A stretch of 64,000 nucleotides of DNA from Thiogranum sp. (GCA_030148805.1 JASBSS010000036.1:62001-126000), one strand, 5' to 3'. Positions 46,240-56,621 are shown, counted from the first letter of the stretch. Notes: generated by a model not told the origin, from the sequence alone. A program made the numbers and translations.

Positions 46240-47445
46240 TTATGCGGAAACGCCATGGAGGCAGTCCAGTGCCTGGCGGGCGATTTCGTGCGCTTCGTCG
46301 GCCGGCACTACCAACACTTTCACCGCCCCGGCCTGGATTTCACCCACGCCTCCCTGGTAGTACTGATTGCGTTGTTCATCTACCGCTATCCCGAGTGACT
46401 CCAATCCGTCACAAACCTGCGCCCGGATCGACGCGGAGTTCTCGCCGACGCCGGCGGTGAAGGCCAGCACGTCGACCTCCCCCAATACGGCCGCATAGGC
46501 ACCGATATACTTCTTGATCCGATAACAATAGATGTCGATAGCCAGTCGTGCCGCGGCATCCCCCGCCTCGACCGCGCGCTGAATTTCCCGCAGATCGTTG
46601 CTCCCACACAACCCCTTGAGACCGCTGTCACGATTCAACGCCGTCTCCAATTGGGAAAGATCCAGGTCGGAGTCCCGGGTCATGTGGAACAGGATCGCCG
46701 GATCGATATCGCCGCTGCGCGTACCCATGACCAGGCCTTCCAGTGGGGTCAGGCCCATCGAGGTGTCGACACAACGGCCGGCGCGGATGGCCGCGGCGCT
46801 GGCGCCGTTGCCCAGGTGCAGGCTGATCAGGTTGAACGCCTCCGGCGGGCGCCGCGTAAAGGCGGCCGTCTGGCGCAGCACCGAGGCGTGCGACGTCCCG
46901 TGGAAGCCGTAACGGCGCACGCCATGCCGATGGTACCAATCGGTGGGCAGCGCGTAGCGATAGGCCGACGCCGGCAGACTTTGATGGAACGCGGTGTCGA
47001 ACACCGCGACCTGGGGCACTTGGGGAAACAGCTCGCGGCACCGTTCGATGCCGGCAAGATTGGCCGGATTGTGCAGCGGCGCCAGCCGGCAGTGGTCGCG
47101 AATGGCCGCCACCACCTGGTCGTCGATCAGCGCCGGACCCTGAAAGGACTCGCCGCCGTGCACGACCCGGTGGGCGACGATGTCCGCCGCGCCCACCTCC
47201 GGCCCCCAACCGCTGGCGCGCAAGCTGGCGTCGACCTGCGCCAGAGCGGCCCGATGGTCCGCGATCGGCCCCACCCACTCGCACCCCTGGGTCTCATCGC
47301 TCGTGTCCGGCCGGCGCAATCTCAGGTGGCTGTCGTCCCGGCCAATGCGCTCGACCACGGCATCGAGACGCACCGCGGCCCCGGGCATGTCCAGCAGCCG
47401 GTACTTCAGCGACGAGCTGCCGCTGTTGATCACCAGAACCTTCAC
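46240..47445 (-). CDS. ackA: acetate kinase
   Basis: AckA (401 residues) converts acetyl phosphate plus ADP to acetate plus ATP. Signatures are VLVINSGSSSLKYRLLDMPG at the N-terminus, AHRVVHGGESFQGPALID, VAVFDTAFHQSLPASAYRYA, RRYGFHGTSHASVL and LGNGASAAAIRAGRCVDTSM. GTG 47445 starts exactly before the family N-terminus; the longer frame would overlap xfp. It is encoded 22 nt after the phosphoketolase gene, which makes its substrate, so the pair forms a dedicated C2-forming, ATP-yielding module. Confidence 0.95.
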   Translation of the reverse strand: MKVLVINSGSSSLKYRLLDMPGAAVRLDAVVERIGRDDSHLRLRRPDTSDETQGCEWVGPIADHRAALAQVDASLRASGWGPEVGAADIVAHRVVHGGESFQGPALIDDQVVAAIRDHCRLAPLHNPANLAGIERCRELFPQVPQVAVFDTAFHQSLPASAYRYALPTDWYHRHGVRRYGFHGTSHASVLRQTAAFTRRPPEAFNLISLHLGNGASAAAIRAGRCVDTSMGLTPLEGLVMGTRSGDIDPAILFHMTRDSDLDLSQLETALNRDSGLKGLCGSNDLREIQRAVEAGDAAARLAIDIYCYRIKKYIGAYAAVLGEVDVLAFTAGVGENSASIRAQVCDGLESLGIAVDEQRNQYYQGGVGEIQAGAVKVLVVPADEAHEIARQALDCLHGVSA

Positions 47446-47467
47446 GCCCCGGACGACCCGAGCGCGC

Positions 47468-49861
47468 TCAGTAAGGCCATTTCCAGTTGGCGATCTCCGG
47501 CATGTCGGTACCGTGTTCGTGCGCATAAAGGCGACACTCGATCTGCCTGTCGCGCAGCTTTTCCTTCACATGGGCGCCGGCGACGCACAGCCGCGGAATG
47601 CGGTTGATGGCGTCGATGGCGAGACTGAAGCGATCGATCTCGTTGTTGATCGCCAGCTCCAGCGGCGTGTTGATGTTGCCGCGCTCCTTGTAGCCGCGCA
47701 CGTGCAGATTGCGATGATTGTTCCGCCGGTAGGCCAGCCGATGGATCAGCCAGGGATACCCGTGGAAATTGAAAATGATCGGCTTGTCCTGGGTGAACAG
47801 GCTGTCGAAATCGCGATCGGAGAGACCGTGGGGGTGCTCGCCCTGGGGTTGCAGGCAGAACAGATCGACGACGTTGATGAAGCGGATGCGGATGTCGTCG
47901 AAGTGCTCGCGCAGCAAGGCGGTGGCGGCCAGGGCCTCCTGCGTCGGCACATCGCCGCAGCCGACCATCACCAGATCGGGCTCCACGCCCTGATCGTTGC
48001 TGGCCCAGCCCCAGATGCCGATCCCCTTGGTGCAATGCGTGATCGCCGCATCCATGGCCAGGTATTGCTGATGCGGCTGTTTGTCGCACACCATGACATT
48101 GATGTCGTTGTGGCTGCGCAGACAGTGATCGGCCACCGAGAGCAGGCAATTGACGTCCGGTGGCAGGTAGATGCGCGTGACCCGCGGGTTCTTGTTCACC
48201 ACCACATCGAGAAAACCGGGGTCCTGATGGGTGAAACCGTTATGGTCCTGACGCCACACCGTGGAGGTGATGAGCAGATTGATCGAGGCAACGGGCGCGC
48301 GCCAGGGAATGTCCTCGCACATCGCCAGCCACTTCGCGTGCTGGTTGTACATCGAGTCTATGATGTGCACGAAGGCTTCGTAGGTCGAGAAGAAACCGTG
48401 CCTGCCGCTGAGCACATAACCTTCATACCAGCCTTCGAGGGTGTGCTCGGAGAGCATCTCCAGCACCCGCCCGGTCGGCGACAGTTCGCTGCCGTCGAGG
48501 TCTTCGGGCAGGAATTCCGTCAACCAGAGTTTCTTGCTGACTTCATAGATGGCGGTGAGTTTGTTGGAGGTGTTCTCATCGGGCGAGAACACACGGAAGT
48601 TGTCGCTGTTGGCGCGCATGACGTCGCGCAGAAATTCGCCCAGGGGGTAGGTGTTGCTCACCCGTATCTGCGCCGGTCCCGGCACCTCGACGGCGTAGTC
48701 GCGAAAGTCCGGCAGGCGCAGGTCGCGCCGCAGCAGACCGCCGTTGGCGTGCGGGTTGGCGCTCATGCGCCGGCTCCCCTCGGGCGCGAGTTCGCGCAAG
48801 GCAGCGTGCAAGCGGCCAGCCTCGTCGAACAATTCCTCCGGCCGATACCCTTTCAGCCAGGCTTCCAACTCCTGCAGATGTTCGGGATTGTCGCGCACCC
48901 CTGCCAGCGGCACCTGATGGGCACGCCAGAAACCTTCCACCTTGTGCCCGTCGACCCCCTTGGGCCCGCTCCAGCCCTTGGGCGAGCGCAACACGACCAT
49001 CGGCCAATGGGCGCGCGTGGCCATGCCGCGCGAGCGCGACCACTGCTGGATCTGGCGGATCTCCTGCAGGCAGCGCTCCAGGGTCTCGGCCATGGCGCGG
49101 TGCATAGTGTCGGGGTCCGAACCTTCGACAAAATACGGCTTCCAGCCGTAGCCGCGGAACAGGCTTTCCAGTTCCTCCCCGGGTATGCGCGCCAACAGCG
49201 TCGGATTGTTGATCTTGTAGCCGTTCAGATGCAGGATCGGCAGCACCGCGCCGTCGCGGATCGGGTTGAGGAACTTGCTCGAATGCCAGGAGGTCGCCAG
49301 CGGGCCGGTCTCGGCCTCGCCGTCGCCCACCGCCACGGCGACGATCAGATCCGGGTTGTCGAAAGCGGCACCGAAAGCATGGGACACGCTATAACCCAGC
49401 TCGCCACCCTCGTGAATCGAGCCCGGCAACTCGGGTGTGCAGTGGCTGCCGATGCCACCGGGGAATGAAAAGCGCTTGAACAGGCGGCGCATGCCATCGA
49501 TGTCCTGACTGACCGCCGGATAGACCTCCGAATACGTGCCTTCCAGATAGACCGGCGCCAACACGCCCGGCGCGCCATGGCCCGGGCCGGCGAGGAAAAT
49601 CATGTCGAGGTCGTGGCGCCGGATCAGCCGGTTGAGGTGCACGTACATGAACGCCAATCCCGGACTGGCGCCCCAGTGGCCGAGCAATCGCTGCTTGATG
49701 TGCTCCGGGCGCAAGGGGGCGCGCAACAGCGGGTTGTCACGCAGGTAGATCATGCCGGCCGCCAGATAGTTGCAGGCGCGCCAATAGGCATGCAGTTTCG
49801 CCAGTTCTTCCTCGTCCAGCGGCTGATCGCCCGGGGCGGATTCTGCGGCTACGGATTCCAT
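47468..49861 (-). CDS. xfp: phosphoketolase (xylulose-5-phosphate/fructose-6-phosphate)
   Basis: The 797-residue thiamine-diphosphate enzyme splits xylulose 5-phosphate (and often fructose 6-phosphate) with inorganic phosphate to acetyl phosphate plus an aldose phosphate. Family segments include [60 protein letters not shown], the ThDP motif [20 protein letters not shown] and [19 protein letters not shown]. Length is normal. It forms an operon with ackA downstream. In autotrophs and heterofermenters this bypass channels pentose phosphates to acetate/acetyl-CoA without carbon loss. Confidence 0.96.
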   Translation of the reverse strand: MESVAAESAPGDQPLDEEELAKLHAYWRACNYLAAGMIYLRDNPLLRAPLRPEHIKQRLLGHWGASPGLAFMYVHLNRLIRRHDLDMIFLAGPGHGAPGVLAPVYLEGTYSEVYPAVSQDIDGMRRLFKRFSFPGGIGSHCTPELPGSIHEGGELGYSVSHAFGAAFDNPDLIVAVAVGDGEAETGPLATSWHSSKFLNPIRDGAVLPILHLNGYKINNPTLLARIPGEELESLFRGYGWKPYFVEGSDPDTMHRAMAETLERCLQEIRQIQQWSRSRGMATRAHWPMVVLRSPKGWSGPKGVDGHKVEGFWRAHQVPLAGVRDNPEHLQELEAWLKGYRPEELFDEAGRLHAALRELAPEGSRRMSANPHANGGLLRRDLRLPDFRDYAVEVPGPAQIRVSNTYPLGEFLRDVMRANSDNFRVFSPDENTSNKLTAIYEVSKKLWLTEFLPEDLDGSELSPTGRVLEMLSEHTLEGWYEGYVLSGRHGFFSTYEAFVHIIDSMYNQHAKWLAMCEDIPWRAPVASINLLITSTVWRQDHNGFTHQDPGFLDVVVNKNPRVTRIYLPPDVNCLLSVADHCLRSHNDINVMVCDKQPHQQYLAMDAAITHCTKGIGIWGWASNDQGVEPDLVMVGCGDVPTQEALAATALLREHFDDIRIRFINVVDLFCLQPQGEHPHGLSDRDFDSLFTQDKPIIFNFHGYPWLIHRLAYRRNNHRNLHVRGYKERGNINTPLELAINNEIDRFSLAIDAINRIPRLCVAGAHVKEKLRDRQIECRLYAHEHGTDMPEIANWKWPY

Positions 49862-49958
49862 GACAACGCTCCTTGGGTGGCAAAGCCAGAGAAATCCATT
49901 GTCCCCCCGTGGGCGCGCAGAAGAAAGGGCGCCGGGCGTCAGCCAATTCCCACAAACC

Positions 49959-51485
49959 TTATTGCGGCGTTAAGGTGGTGGTGTACACCGGATTCCCATC
50001 CACGTCGATCACCGACACCGAGAGCCTGCCGTCGGCATCGATACGGACGTTGCCGAAATTCATCCATTGGCGTGCCTGCGCGTAGTCAGTCACCGCGTCG
50101 GCGGACGCCGGCCCGTAGAAGAACAGGCTTTCCGTCCCCAGACTGGCGTCGAAATTACGATTGGGGAACAGACCGGCGTTCATCGGCCCGGTCACCACTT
50201 CGTGCACCTGGAACGTCGGGTCCGCGGTGAAGGGCGTGTAGCGGAAGACCTCGGCGAAGTGCACGTCGGTGGTGATGAACAGGATGTTGCGCTCGCCTTG
50301 GGCGTGCAACGACTTGAGGATATCGACCAGCTCGCGCTCAAAACCGCTGTCCTGGTCGAAGTTGGCCCAGCCGTCACGGCCGTTGGCCGCCGGGAAGCCG
50401 GTCGGAATCGACATCGGTACGCTGGAGACGATCACCTTCCAGGTCGCATCGCTGGTACGCAAGGTCTCCTTGACCCAGGTGAGCTGCTCGCGCCCGAGCA
50501 TGGTTTTCACCAGCTTGTCGTCGTCGTTCTCACTGTTGGCGTCGCGGTATTGGCGGTTATCGAGCACGATCAGCTCCAGATTCTTGCCCCAGCGGATGCT
50601 GCGGTAAAGACGCTCCGGCGTCAGTCGGTTCTCGGCGATCGGGTTGTAGTCGAGGAACGCCTGCAGGCCGGTCGGCAGGAGATGTTCGCCGGGGGTGTAG
50701 GGAGCCGTATCGCGGGTATCGTGCAAGGGACCGAAATCGTTGACCACTTCGTGGTCGTCCCAGATGGCGACATAGGCGGTTTTGGCCAACAGGCGGCGAT
50801 AGGCGTCGTCCTCGCGGTTGTACTTCCAGTGCGCCCAGTAGTTGGCCAGATCAGCCGAGGGAACAAAGGCACCGGGCACCTGGGCGTTACCGTAACGACC
50901 GAGGGACTCACAGACGCCATCGGCGTAGATCATGTCCCCCAGGCCAAGGAAGAAATCCAGCTCCATGGCGTTGACGCTGTTGAAGATCGGAAAGCCCTCG
51001 TCGCGATCGCGGCAGACGTTCTGTCCGGCAACATCGCCGCCCCAGGCGAAGCTGACCGGCGCTGCCTGCTGTGGCGCCGGCGCGGTGCGAAAGCGCCCGC
51101 TGACCGCCGCGCGCGGGTCGCCGGCCTGCCGGCCTTTGGAGAACCACACCTGATAGCGGTATTCGCGGTCGGGCTTGAGACCGTCGAGCAGCAGCTTGCC
51201 CGTGAAATCTCGCGCCGCGTCGACGGCCTGGGTGTGGATCCGGCCGTCGTCGCCGCGTCCGTGCAGACGCACATGCATGTAGCCGGCCTGGTTCGCACGC
51301 GACCAGATGACCACCGAATGGCTGGTGGCGTCGCCGGCGGCCACGCCGTGACTGACCATAGGGCCTGCGTAGGCGGGCACCCGCCCGCGTTCTTCGTTCT
51401 GGTCCGACTTATCGGCCTGAGCCAGCGGCGCCAACCCGAGGCAGGCGGCCAACAAGACGGTAGATAGCTGACGGTGTTGCGACAT
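49959..51485 (-). CDS. phoD: PhoD-like alkaline phosphatase/phosphodiesterase
   Basis: A 508-residue exported phosphatase. The signal peptide ([18 protein letters not shown]) leads to an N-terminal beta domain ([20 protein letters not shown]) and the PhoD catalytic domain: [56 protein letters not shown] and [13 protein letters not shown] hold the metal-binding Asp, Asn and His. Enzymes of this type release phosphate from mono- and diesters outside the cell and use Ca/Fe. ATG 51485 has GGGGGGA upstream. It is divergent from a secreted nuclease, which fits phosphate scavenging. Confidence 0.9.
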   Translation of the reverse strand: MSQHRQLSTVLLAACLGLAPLAQADKSDQNEERGRVPAYAGPMVSHGVAAGDATSHSVVIWSRANQAGYMHVRLHGRGDDGRIHTQAVDAARDFTGKLLLDGLKPDREYRYQVWFSKGRQAGDPRAAVSGRFRTAPAPQQAAPVSFAWGGDVAGQNVCRDRDEGFPIFNSVNAMELDFFLGLGDMIYADGVCESLGRYGNAQVPGAFVPSADLANYWAHWKYNREDDAYRRLLAKTAYVAIWDDHEVVNDFGPLHDTRDTAPYTPGEHLLPTGLQAFLDYNPIAENRLTPERLYRSIRWGKNLELIVLDNRQYRDANSENDDDKLVKTMLGREQLTWVKETLRTSDATWKVIVSSVPMSIPTGFPAANGRDGWANFDQDSGFERELVDILKSLHAQGERNILFITTDVHFAEVFRYTPFTADPTFQVHEVVTGPMNAGLFPNRNFDASLGTESLFFYGPASADAVTDYAQARQWMNFGNVRIDADGRLSVSVIDVDGNPVYTTTLTPQ

Positions 51486-51581
51486 GTTTGAATCCCCCCG
51501 CGGTTTGAGACTGTGGAGAGCGAAGTAAAAACTTTCCACATGACGGGGTGATAAACGTTTTGTTAAGAATTGTTAGCTGGC

Positions 51582-51599
51582 TCTTCATAAGCGCGTCAT
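51582..51599. promoter_or_regulatory. weak candidate Pho box between phoD and nuclease gene
   Basis: Two 7-bp direct repeats, TCTTCAT and GCGTCAT, are separated by 4 bp, the geometry of a PhoB site (CTGTCAT-N4-CTGTCAT). Matches are 4/7 and 5/7, with the TCAT part conserved in both. It lies in the 218-bp divergent promoter region. Plausible from the genes served, but weak by sequence. Confidence 0.28.
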
Positions 51600-51703
51600 C
51601 TGCGCCGGCTAGCCTCGCTGGCAAACCCGGCCAGTACCCGCTGGCCAAGTCACCGGCGCCGCCGTTCCCCGGCGCCGATCATCAGCAGAGGAGCGCCACA
51701 ATC

Positions 51704-53686
51704 ATGAAACCGCCATATCGAACTATTGCCACCACACTCCCAATCGCTTGCGCGCTGGGCCTGACGCTAGCGCGGGTGAGCCCGGCGCTGGCCACCGACA
51801 TCGACTGCGCAGGCACCACGCCGATTTATGAGATCCAGGGAAAGGGTCACATCTCGCCGTTCGTCGGTCAGGAGGTGGAGACTTGCGGCGTGGTCACCGC
51901 CGTCGCCTTCAACGGTTACTATTTGCAGGATCCGCAAGGCGACGGCGACGAGGCGACTTCGGACGCCTTGTTTGTCTTCCAGCGCGGCGACCTGCCCGCG
52001 ACGGGCACCTTGATGCGGGTGCGCGATCGCGTCAGCGAATTCGTTCCCGGCGGCGCCACCACGGGCAACCTGTCCATTACCCAGCTGAGTTTTCCCCAGG
52101 TGCTGGCGCAGGCACCCGGTGCACCCTTGCCGCCGGCGGTGATCATCGGTAGCGGTGGCCGCGTGCCGCCCAATGAACGGGTGATCAGTCCCGCGGAGAC
52201 CGATCCGCCGATCAATTTACAGCAGGTCGCCGACGCGACCGTGAATCCCTTCAACCCAAATGTCGACGGCATCGACTTCTACGAAAGCCTTGAGGGCATG
52301 CGGGTAACGGTGGAGGATGCCGTGGCCGTTTCCGCCGTGCGCCAATTCGCCAGCTTCAGCGCCGAGGTCGTGGTGCTGGCGAATCAAGGCGCCGACATCG
52401 CGCCGAGGACGGCACGCACCGCCCGCGGCGGCATCAATCTGCAGCCCGATCCGGACAACCGCGGCGACCAGAACCCCGAGCGCATCCAGATCCAGTTCGA
52501 CGCCACCCTCTATGGCAGCAGCGAATTTCCCTCCATCAAGGTGGGCGATCGGTTGGGCGATGTGACCGGGGTGGTCGGCTACAGTTTCGGCAACTTCGAG
52601 GTCAACGCGTTAGCGCCAGTGAACATAGACCCCAGCGCGATCGAAGAAGAACAGGTGCGCAACCGGGGCAGCAGCCGTCTGAGCCTGGTTTCCTACAACA
52701 CGCTCAACCTCAGCGCCGTCGACGGCGACACCCCGCAACGGAACAAGATCGCCCGTCAAGTGGTGGAGAACCTGGCAAGTCCGGATATCCTCGCGTTGCA
52801 GGAGATCCAGGACAACAACGGCGATGTCAACGATTGTCCACCCGGCGACAGCAGCGCCTGCGCCGGCGTGCTGGACGCCGGCCTGACGCTCCAGCGGCTG
52901 GTCGACGCCGTCGTCGCCGCGGGCGGCCCGCGCTATGCGTTTTTTACCGTCGATCCGCTGCAGGAGACCACCCAGAGCGCCGCCGACGGCCCGGACGTAT
53001 TCGGCGGTGTGCCGCTAGGCAACATCCGCAACGCCTTTCTTTACAATCCGCGGCGCGTCGAGCTCGTGGACTACGTCGGACTCGACCGCGACGAGCTGGA
53101 ACGGCGCGGCGTCAGCGTGCCACGCGCCTTCGACTATTCGCGCGATCCGCTGGCGGCGACGTTCAGTTTCCGCGACCAGCGCCTGGTGGTGATCAACAAC
53201 CATTTCAGCTCGCGCTTCGGCTCGTCGCCCATTTTCGGCGCCCTGCAGCCGTTTGTGCAGGCGGGCGAAGCCCAACGCGAAGCCCAGGCGCAAGCCATGC
53301 ACGAAGTCGCGCGCGCGCTGCTGGCCGCGCCCGACACTGCCAATGTGGTGGTATTGGGGGATCTGAACACCTTCGAGTTCACCGACGACCTAACCCGGAT
53401 CCTGCCCGGCAACGGCAACGAGCAGATCCTGCGCAACCTAGTCGGGAAGAGTCGAGACGACAACAACTACAGCTTCATCTTCGAGGGAAACTCGCAGGTG
53501 CTGGATCATATTTTTGTTTCCAACAACCTGTATGGCAAAGCGCGGTTTGACTTCGTGCACGTCAATGTCGATTTTCCGCGCTTGCGCGGCGATACCGTCG
53601 CCAGCGACCACGAACCAGTGCGCGCCCTGCTCAAATTGGACGACAGCGACGACGAAGACGAAGCGGACAACGACGACGGGGCCTGA
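51704..53686 (+). CDS. secreted endonuclease/exonuclease/phosphatase-family nuclease (ExeM-like)
   Basis: The 660-residue exported protein has a signal peptide (TTLPIACALGLTLARVSPALA), an N-terminal OB/lamin-like region typical of extracellular nucleases (PFVGQEVETCGVVTAVAFNG, YYLQDPQGDGDEATSDALFV) and a C-terminal EEP domain. Catalytic motifs there are SLVSYNTLNLSAV, DILALQEIQDNNG, VVLGDLNTFEF, LDHIFVSNNL and ASDHEPVRALL. The C-terminus is an acidic tail. It probably degrades extracellular DNA and is paired with the divergent PhoD to recover phosphate. ATG 51704 has AGAGGAG upstream; the frame is open further upstream, but that part lacks a signal sequence. Confidence 0.87.
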   Translation: MKPPYRTIATTLPIACALGLTLARVSPALATDIDCAGTTPIYEIQGKGHISPFVGQEVETCGVVTAVAFNGYYLQDPQGDGDEATSDALFVFQRGDLPATGTLMRVRDRVSEFVPGGATTGNLSITQLSFPQVLAQAPGAPLPPAVIIGSGGRVPPNERVISPAETDPPINLQQVADATVNPFNPNVDGIDFYESLEGMRVTVEDAVAVSAVRQFASFSAEVVVLANQGADIAPRTARTARGGINLQPDPDNRGDQNPERIQIQFDATLYGSSEFPSIKVGDRLGDVTGVVGYSFGNFEVNALAPVNIDPSAIEEEQVRNRGSSRLSLVSYNTLNLSAVDGDTPQRNKIARQVVENLASPDILALQEIQDNNGDVNDCPPGDSSACAGVLDAGLTLQRLVDAVVAAGGPRYAFFTVDPLQETTQSAADGPDVFGGVPLGNIRNAFLYNPRRVELVDYVGLDRDELERRGVSVPRAFDYSRDPLAATFSFRDQRLVVINNHFSSRFGSSPIFGALQPFVQAGEAQREAQAQAMHEVARALLAAPDTANVVVLGDLNTFEFTDDLTRILPGNGNEQILRNLVGKSRDDNNYSFIFEGNSQVLDHIFVSNNLYGKARFDFVHVNVDFPRLRGDTVASDHEPVRALLKLDDSDDEDEADNDDGA

Positions 53687-53699
53687 CGACAGCCACCCT

Positions 53700-53719
53700 G
53701 GCGGCGGGTCACCGCCGCC
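53700..53719. repeat. GC-rich hairpin after the nuclease gene
   Basis: GGCGGCGG-GTCA-CCGCCGCC is a perfect 8-bp stem with a 4-nt loop, 13 bp after the nuclease stop codon. No T-run follows on either strand. Its place between convergent transcription units suggests a terminator or mRNA end-protection role. Confidence 0.55.
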
Positions 53720-53756
53720 GGGAAGCTGCAGTTGCAACGCGGCACTTCTGCGCCAA

Positions 53757-53921
53757 TCAAGCAGTAGCCGCCGCCTTTCGGCTTGAGCCGCCGGCATTGC
53801 GCCCACGAAATGCGGCGAACACGGCAAGCACACTGCAGCCCACAGTCAGAACCCACTCCACCAACTCGACCGGCGCGCCCCACGGCGCCTGAGAAGACCC
53901 GTGATGAGCCGCAGTGAATCC
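53757..53921 (-). other. in-frame open segment after the 262-residue gene, possible small membrane peptide
   Basis: The 55 codons directly after the stop of the 262-residue protein (same frame, ended by a stop at 53757) encode a hydrophobic segment, VELVEWVLTVGCSVLAVFAA, followed by a basic tail FRGRNAGGSSRK. No ATG is in frame; TTG/GTG codons exist but have no ribosome binding site. It could be a stop-codon readthrough extension, a small gene with an unusual start, or chance. Confidence 0.22.
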
Positions 53922-54710
53922 TCACTCTACGGCCGGACCGCCCGAACCATAGCCGGCACGGTACTCGGATTGAATCAACCCGTCCGTGGCGGCCTTGAAT
54001 ACGCAGTGATCGGCGGCGATTAAGAAGTGTCCCCGCAAGGCCTCGATAGCGCTGTGCTGCGCTTCCCGGTCGACGCATTCGAGGATACTCTGCAACGCCA
54101 AACCCAATGCCGCGGCCTTCTCCCAGGCCAGCCCCAAACGAACCCAGCTGTGACGCGCATGCGCCTGTCCGGCGAGCCCGAGAGAAAAAAAGTGCTCCAC
54201 CAGCACGCCAACCAATCGCGCCTCTCCCAGGGTGCCTTTGAGATGAGCGATGAGCTGGCGCTCGCCCAGGGCCGACGCCGACGGCAGCCGCGCGCGTAAC
54301 TGCGGCGGCAGAAAATCCATCAGGCGTTCGCCATTGACCCGGCCGAAGAGAAGATCCTCCCTCACCATCTGTTCGTAATCGGATCGCGGATCGGAACCGG
54401 TGCGTCGCTGGAGCTGGATCAGCGCCATGGCTTCGCTGCGGTGACCGCTGATGCCGAAGCCGCTCAGGAAATGGTCGAGGATGTCATGGATGAAGACCGA
54501 GGTGGGGATCCTTTCCCCGGTCGCCCGCGTGCTGGCGATGATTTGCGGATCGCCGATACTGGCGTCCAGTTTCCAACCCCGCGCGCCGAAGCCGTCATTC
54601 CAGACCTGCCTGTAGGTCACCGCAATCCGTACCCCGTCGTCGCTCACTTGCAACCATTCCCGGGGATAGGAGGTCACGTCGATAAATGCCGTTGCCGCCG
54701 TGTCGCGCAT
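53922..54710 (-). CDS. hypothetical 262-residue protein
   Basis: I do not recognise this protein. It has no signal peptide and no convincing membrane span. Visible features are SVFIHDILDHFLSGFGISGH around residues 71-90, with a His/Asp-rich HDxxDH pattern that could bind metal, a Glu/Arg-rich middle part and an Ala/Leu-rich helical C-terminal half (EKAAALGLALQSILECVDRE). The N-terminal third looks beta-rich. The ATG at 54710 is not preceded by a strong ribosome binding site. It lies 54 bp downstream of a small membrane protein and the msrQ/msrP genes on the same strand. Codon use is like the neighbours. Confidence 0.65.
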   Translation of the reverse strand: MRDTAATAFIDVTSYPREWLQVSDDGVRIAVTYRQVWNDGFGARGWKLDASIGDPQIIASTRATGERIPTSVFIHDILDHFLSGFGISGHRSEAMALIQLQRRTGSDPRSDYEQMVREDLLFGRVNGERLMDFLPPQLRARLPSASALGERQLIAHLKGTLGEARLVGVLVEHFFSLGLAGQAHARHSWVRLGLAWEKAAALGLALQSILECVDREAQHSAIEALRGHFLIAADHCVFKAATDGLIQSEYRAGYGSGGPAVE

Positions 54711-54764
54711 AGCGTCGAACCCCTCCGTCCGTTAACGCCGCCGCAGGTCTGTCGAGCGTCGCAG

Positions 54765-54998
54765 TCAGGCGGTTGGGGCGACGGGCCGGTATCCGCCCCA
54801 GGCAATACTAGCAAATACGCCGCACAGCGCGATGATCGCCAGTTGGGTGACCTCGGCCGGGGTGCCCTGGAGCGCCAGACCAATGCGGGTCATATGGAAC
54901 GCTCCGGTTGCGGCCTCGGAGACGAAATCGACAATTCGCCACAGCAACAGCAAAGTCGCGCCAAGGGGAAAAACCGATCTGAGAAATGCTGTTTTCAC
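54765..54998 (-). CDS. small hydrophobic protein downstream of msrQ
   Basis: From GTG 54998 the frame encodes 77 residues with two predicted membrane spans: FPLGATLLLLWRIVDFVSEA and VTQLAIIALCGVFASIAWGG. It starts 7 nt after the msrQ stop, with only a weak purine stretch before it. The spacing suggests it is the third gene of the msrP-msrQ unit. No family is recognised. The longer frame, which runs back into msrQ, is Arg/Cys-rich and not credible there. Confidence 0.5.
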   Translation of the reverse strand: MKTAFLRSVFPLGATLLLLWRIVDFVSEAATGAFHMTRIGLALQGTPAEVTQLAIIALCGVFASIAWGGYRPVAPTA

Positions 54999-55005
54999 AC
55001 CCAGA

Positions 55006-55614
55006 TTATCCGGCCGTCTGCCGGGAGACTTTAGCTTTTTCTTTGCGCCGGGACGCCGGCAAGCGCACGGCCAGCAGCGCGGCGAGCACGAGCGCATAGA
55101 TCGCCGGCTCCCGCAGGTCGGCTTTCACCAACCACACGAAGTGCAGCACGCCCAGCAGGGGAATGACATAGGCCAGGCGGTGCAGGCGCTTCCAGTTGCG
55201 GCCCAGCTTTTTGATCGAGTAACGATTGGAGGTGAGTGCCAGCGGCAGCAACAGGACGAATGCCAACATGCCAACCGTGATAAATGGCCGGTCGAGGATA
55301 TCCAGCCAGATCTCCGGCCAGTCGAAGAACTGGTCCAGCCACAGATAGGTCATCAGGTGCAGGCAGGCGTAAAAGAAGGCGAACAAACCCAGCATGCGGC
55401 GCACGCGCACCGGCCAGGACCAGCCGCTCCAGCGTTTCAGGGGAGTCATGGCCAGCGTGACCAGCAGCCAGCGCAAGGTCCATTCGCCGCTGCCGTGGGT
55501 GATGGCCTCGATGGGATTGGCGCCGAGCTCGTCGCGATAGAACTGCCAGGCCAACAACGCCGCCGGCAGCAGGCCGAGACTGAATATCAGCGATTTGGTC
55601 AGCGCAATGGGCAT
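55006..55614 (-). CDS. msrQ: MsrQ, heme-binding membrane subunit of methionine sulfoxide reductase
   Basis: A 202-residue inner-membrane protein with about six spans, the YedZ/MsrQ fold of the ferric-reductase-like superfamily. Heme-ligand His residues are visible in FFYACLHLMTYLWLD and RLHRLAYVIPLLGVLHFVW. It passes quinol or flavin electrons to periplasmic MsrP. The ATG at 55614 follows the msrP stop after 11 nt. The length is normal for the family. Confidence 0.93.
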   Translation of the reverse strand: MPIALTKSLIFSLGLLPAALLAWQFYRDELGANPIEAITHGSGEWTLRWLLVTLAMTPLKRWSGWSWPVRVRRMLGLFAFFYACLHLMTYLWLDQFFDWPEIWLDILDRPFITVGMLAFVLLLPLALTSNRYSIKKLGRNWKRLHRLAYVIPLLGVLHFVWLVKADLREPAIYALVLAALLAVRLPASRRKEKAKVSRQTAG

Positions 55615-55625
55615 GCGAGCTCGGA

Positions 55626-56558
55626 CTAGAAATTCTTCTTCAGGTCCATGCCGCTGTACAGGCTGGCCACCTGCTCGGCATAGCCATTGAACATCAGTGT
55701 CTTGCGCTTGCCGAACTCGCCGATACGCCGCTCGCGCCGCTGGCTCCAGCGGGGATGGTCGACGTTGGGGTTCACGTTGGAGTAAAAACCGTACTCCGAG
55801 GGCGCCGCCTGCTGCCACGAGCTGACCGGCTGGGTTTCACGGAAACGGACTTTGACAATCGACTTGATACTCTTGAAGCCGTATTTCCACGGCACCACCA
55901 GCCGGATGGGCGCGCCGTTCTGATTCGGCAACGGCTCGCCATACAGACCCACCGCCAACAGGGTCAGCGGGTGCATGGCCTCGTCCATGCGCAAGCCTTC
56001 ACGGTACGGCCAGTTGAGCACCCGGCGGCGCTGGCCAGGCATCTGGGCCTTGTCGTAGAGCGTCTCGAACTCCACGTATTTGGCCCGCGAGTTGGGCTGG
56101 AACCGCTGGATGAAATCGGCCAGCGGGAACCCCACCCAGGGAATGACCATGGACCAGCCTTCGACGCAGCGCAGGCGGTAGATCCGTTCCTGCAGGGGAT
56201 GCGCCTTGAGGATGTCCTCCAGGCCGAGGCTGCCCGGCCGGTCGCACTCGCCGCTCACCTCGACCGACCAGGGATCGGTGATCAGACTGGCGGAACGGAT
56301 CGCCGGATCGGCCTTGCCGGTGCCGAATTCGTAGAAGTTGTTGTAGCTGGTGACGTCCTTGTAGGGCGTCTTTTCCTCGTCGCTGGAGAAAGGGCCGGGC
56401 GCGATCTCACCCAGCTTGATCGCCCCTTGTGCCAGCCAGGGCCAAGCCCAGGCCGTGCCGGCGGCCAGGCCCGCCTGGATGAAACGGCGGCGCTCGCGAT
56501 AGAGCTCAGGGGGCGTGACGTCGGCCTCGGTCAGATCCTGAGCCTGTTTGATCAGCAT
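55626..56558 (-). CDS. msrP: MsrP, periplasmic molybdopterin methionine sulfoxide reductase
   Basis: MsrP (310 residues, formerly YedY) repairs oxidised methionine in periplasmic proteins using a molybdenum cofactor. The twin-arginine export signal is [14 protein letters not shown]. The Mo-ligand cysteine lies in [34 protein letters not shown] and [17 protein letters not shown] are other conserved parts. It is the first gene of the msrP-msrQ unit and fits the oxidative-stress theme of the accessory genes. Confidence 0.95.
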   Translation of the reverse strand: MLIKQAQDLTEADVTPPELYRERRRFIQAGLAAGTAWAWPWLAQGAIKLGEIAPGPFSSDEEKTPYKDVTSYNNFYEFGTGKADPAIRSASLITDPWSVEVSGECDRPGSLGLEDILKAHPLQERIYRLRCVEGWSMVIPWVGFPLADFIQRFQPNSRAKYVEFETLYDKAQMPGQRRRVLNWPYREGLRMDEAMHPLTLLAVGLYGEPLPNQNGAPIRLVVPWKYGFKSIKSIVKVRFRETQPVSSWQQAAPSEYGFYSNVNPNVDHPRWSQRRERRIGEFGKRKTLMFNGYAEQVASLYSGMDLKKNF

Positions 56559-56621
56559 GGCGGTCTCCGGCTGCTTGTTTAGGGTCAGACCCTGGGCGGC
56601 GGCGCCGAGTTCCGCCGGCGC

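Noticed and set aside
56581-56593. Perfect palindrome AGGGTCAGACCCT between purL and msrP
   Set aside because: Only 13 bp, with no T-run and no second copy seen nearby, so I could not assign it as a terminator or operator.
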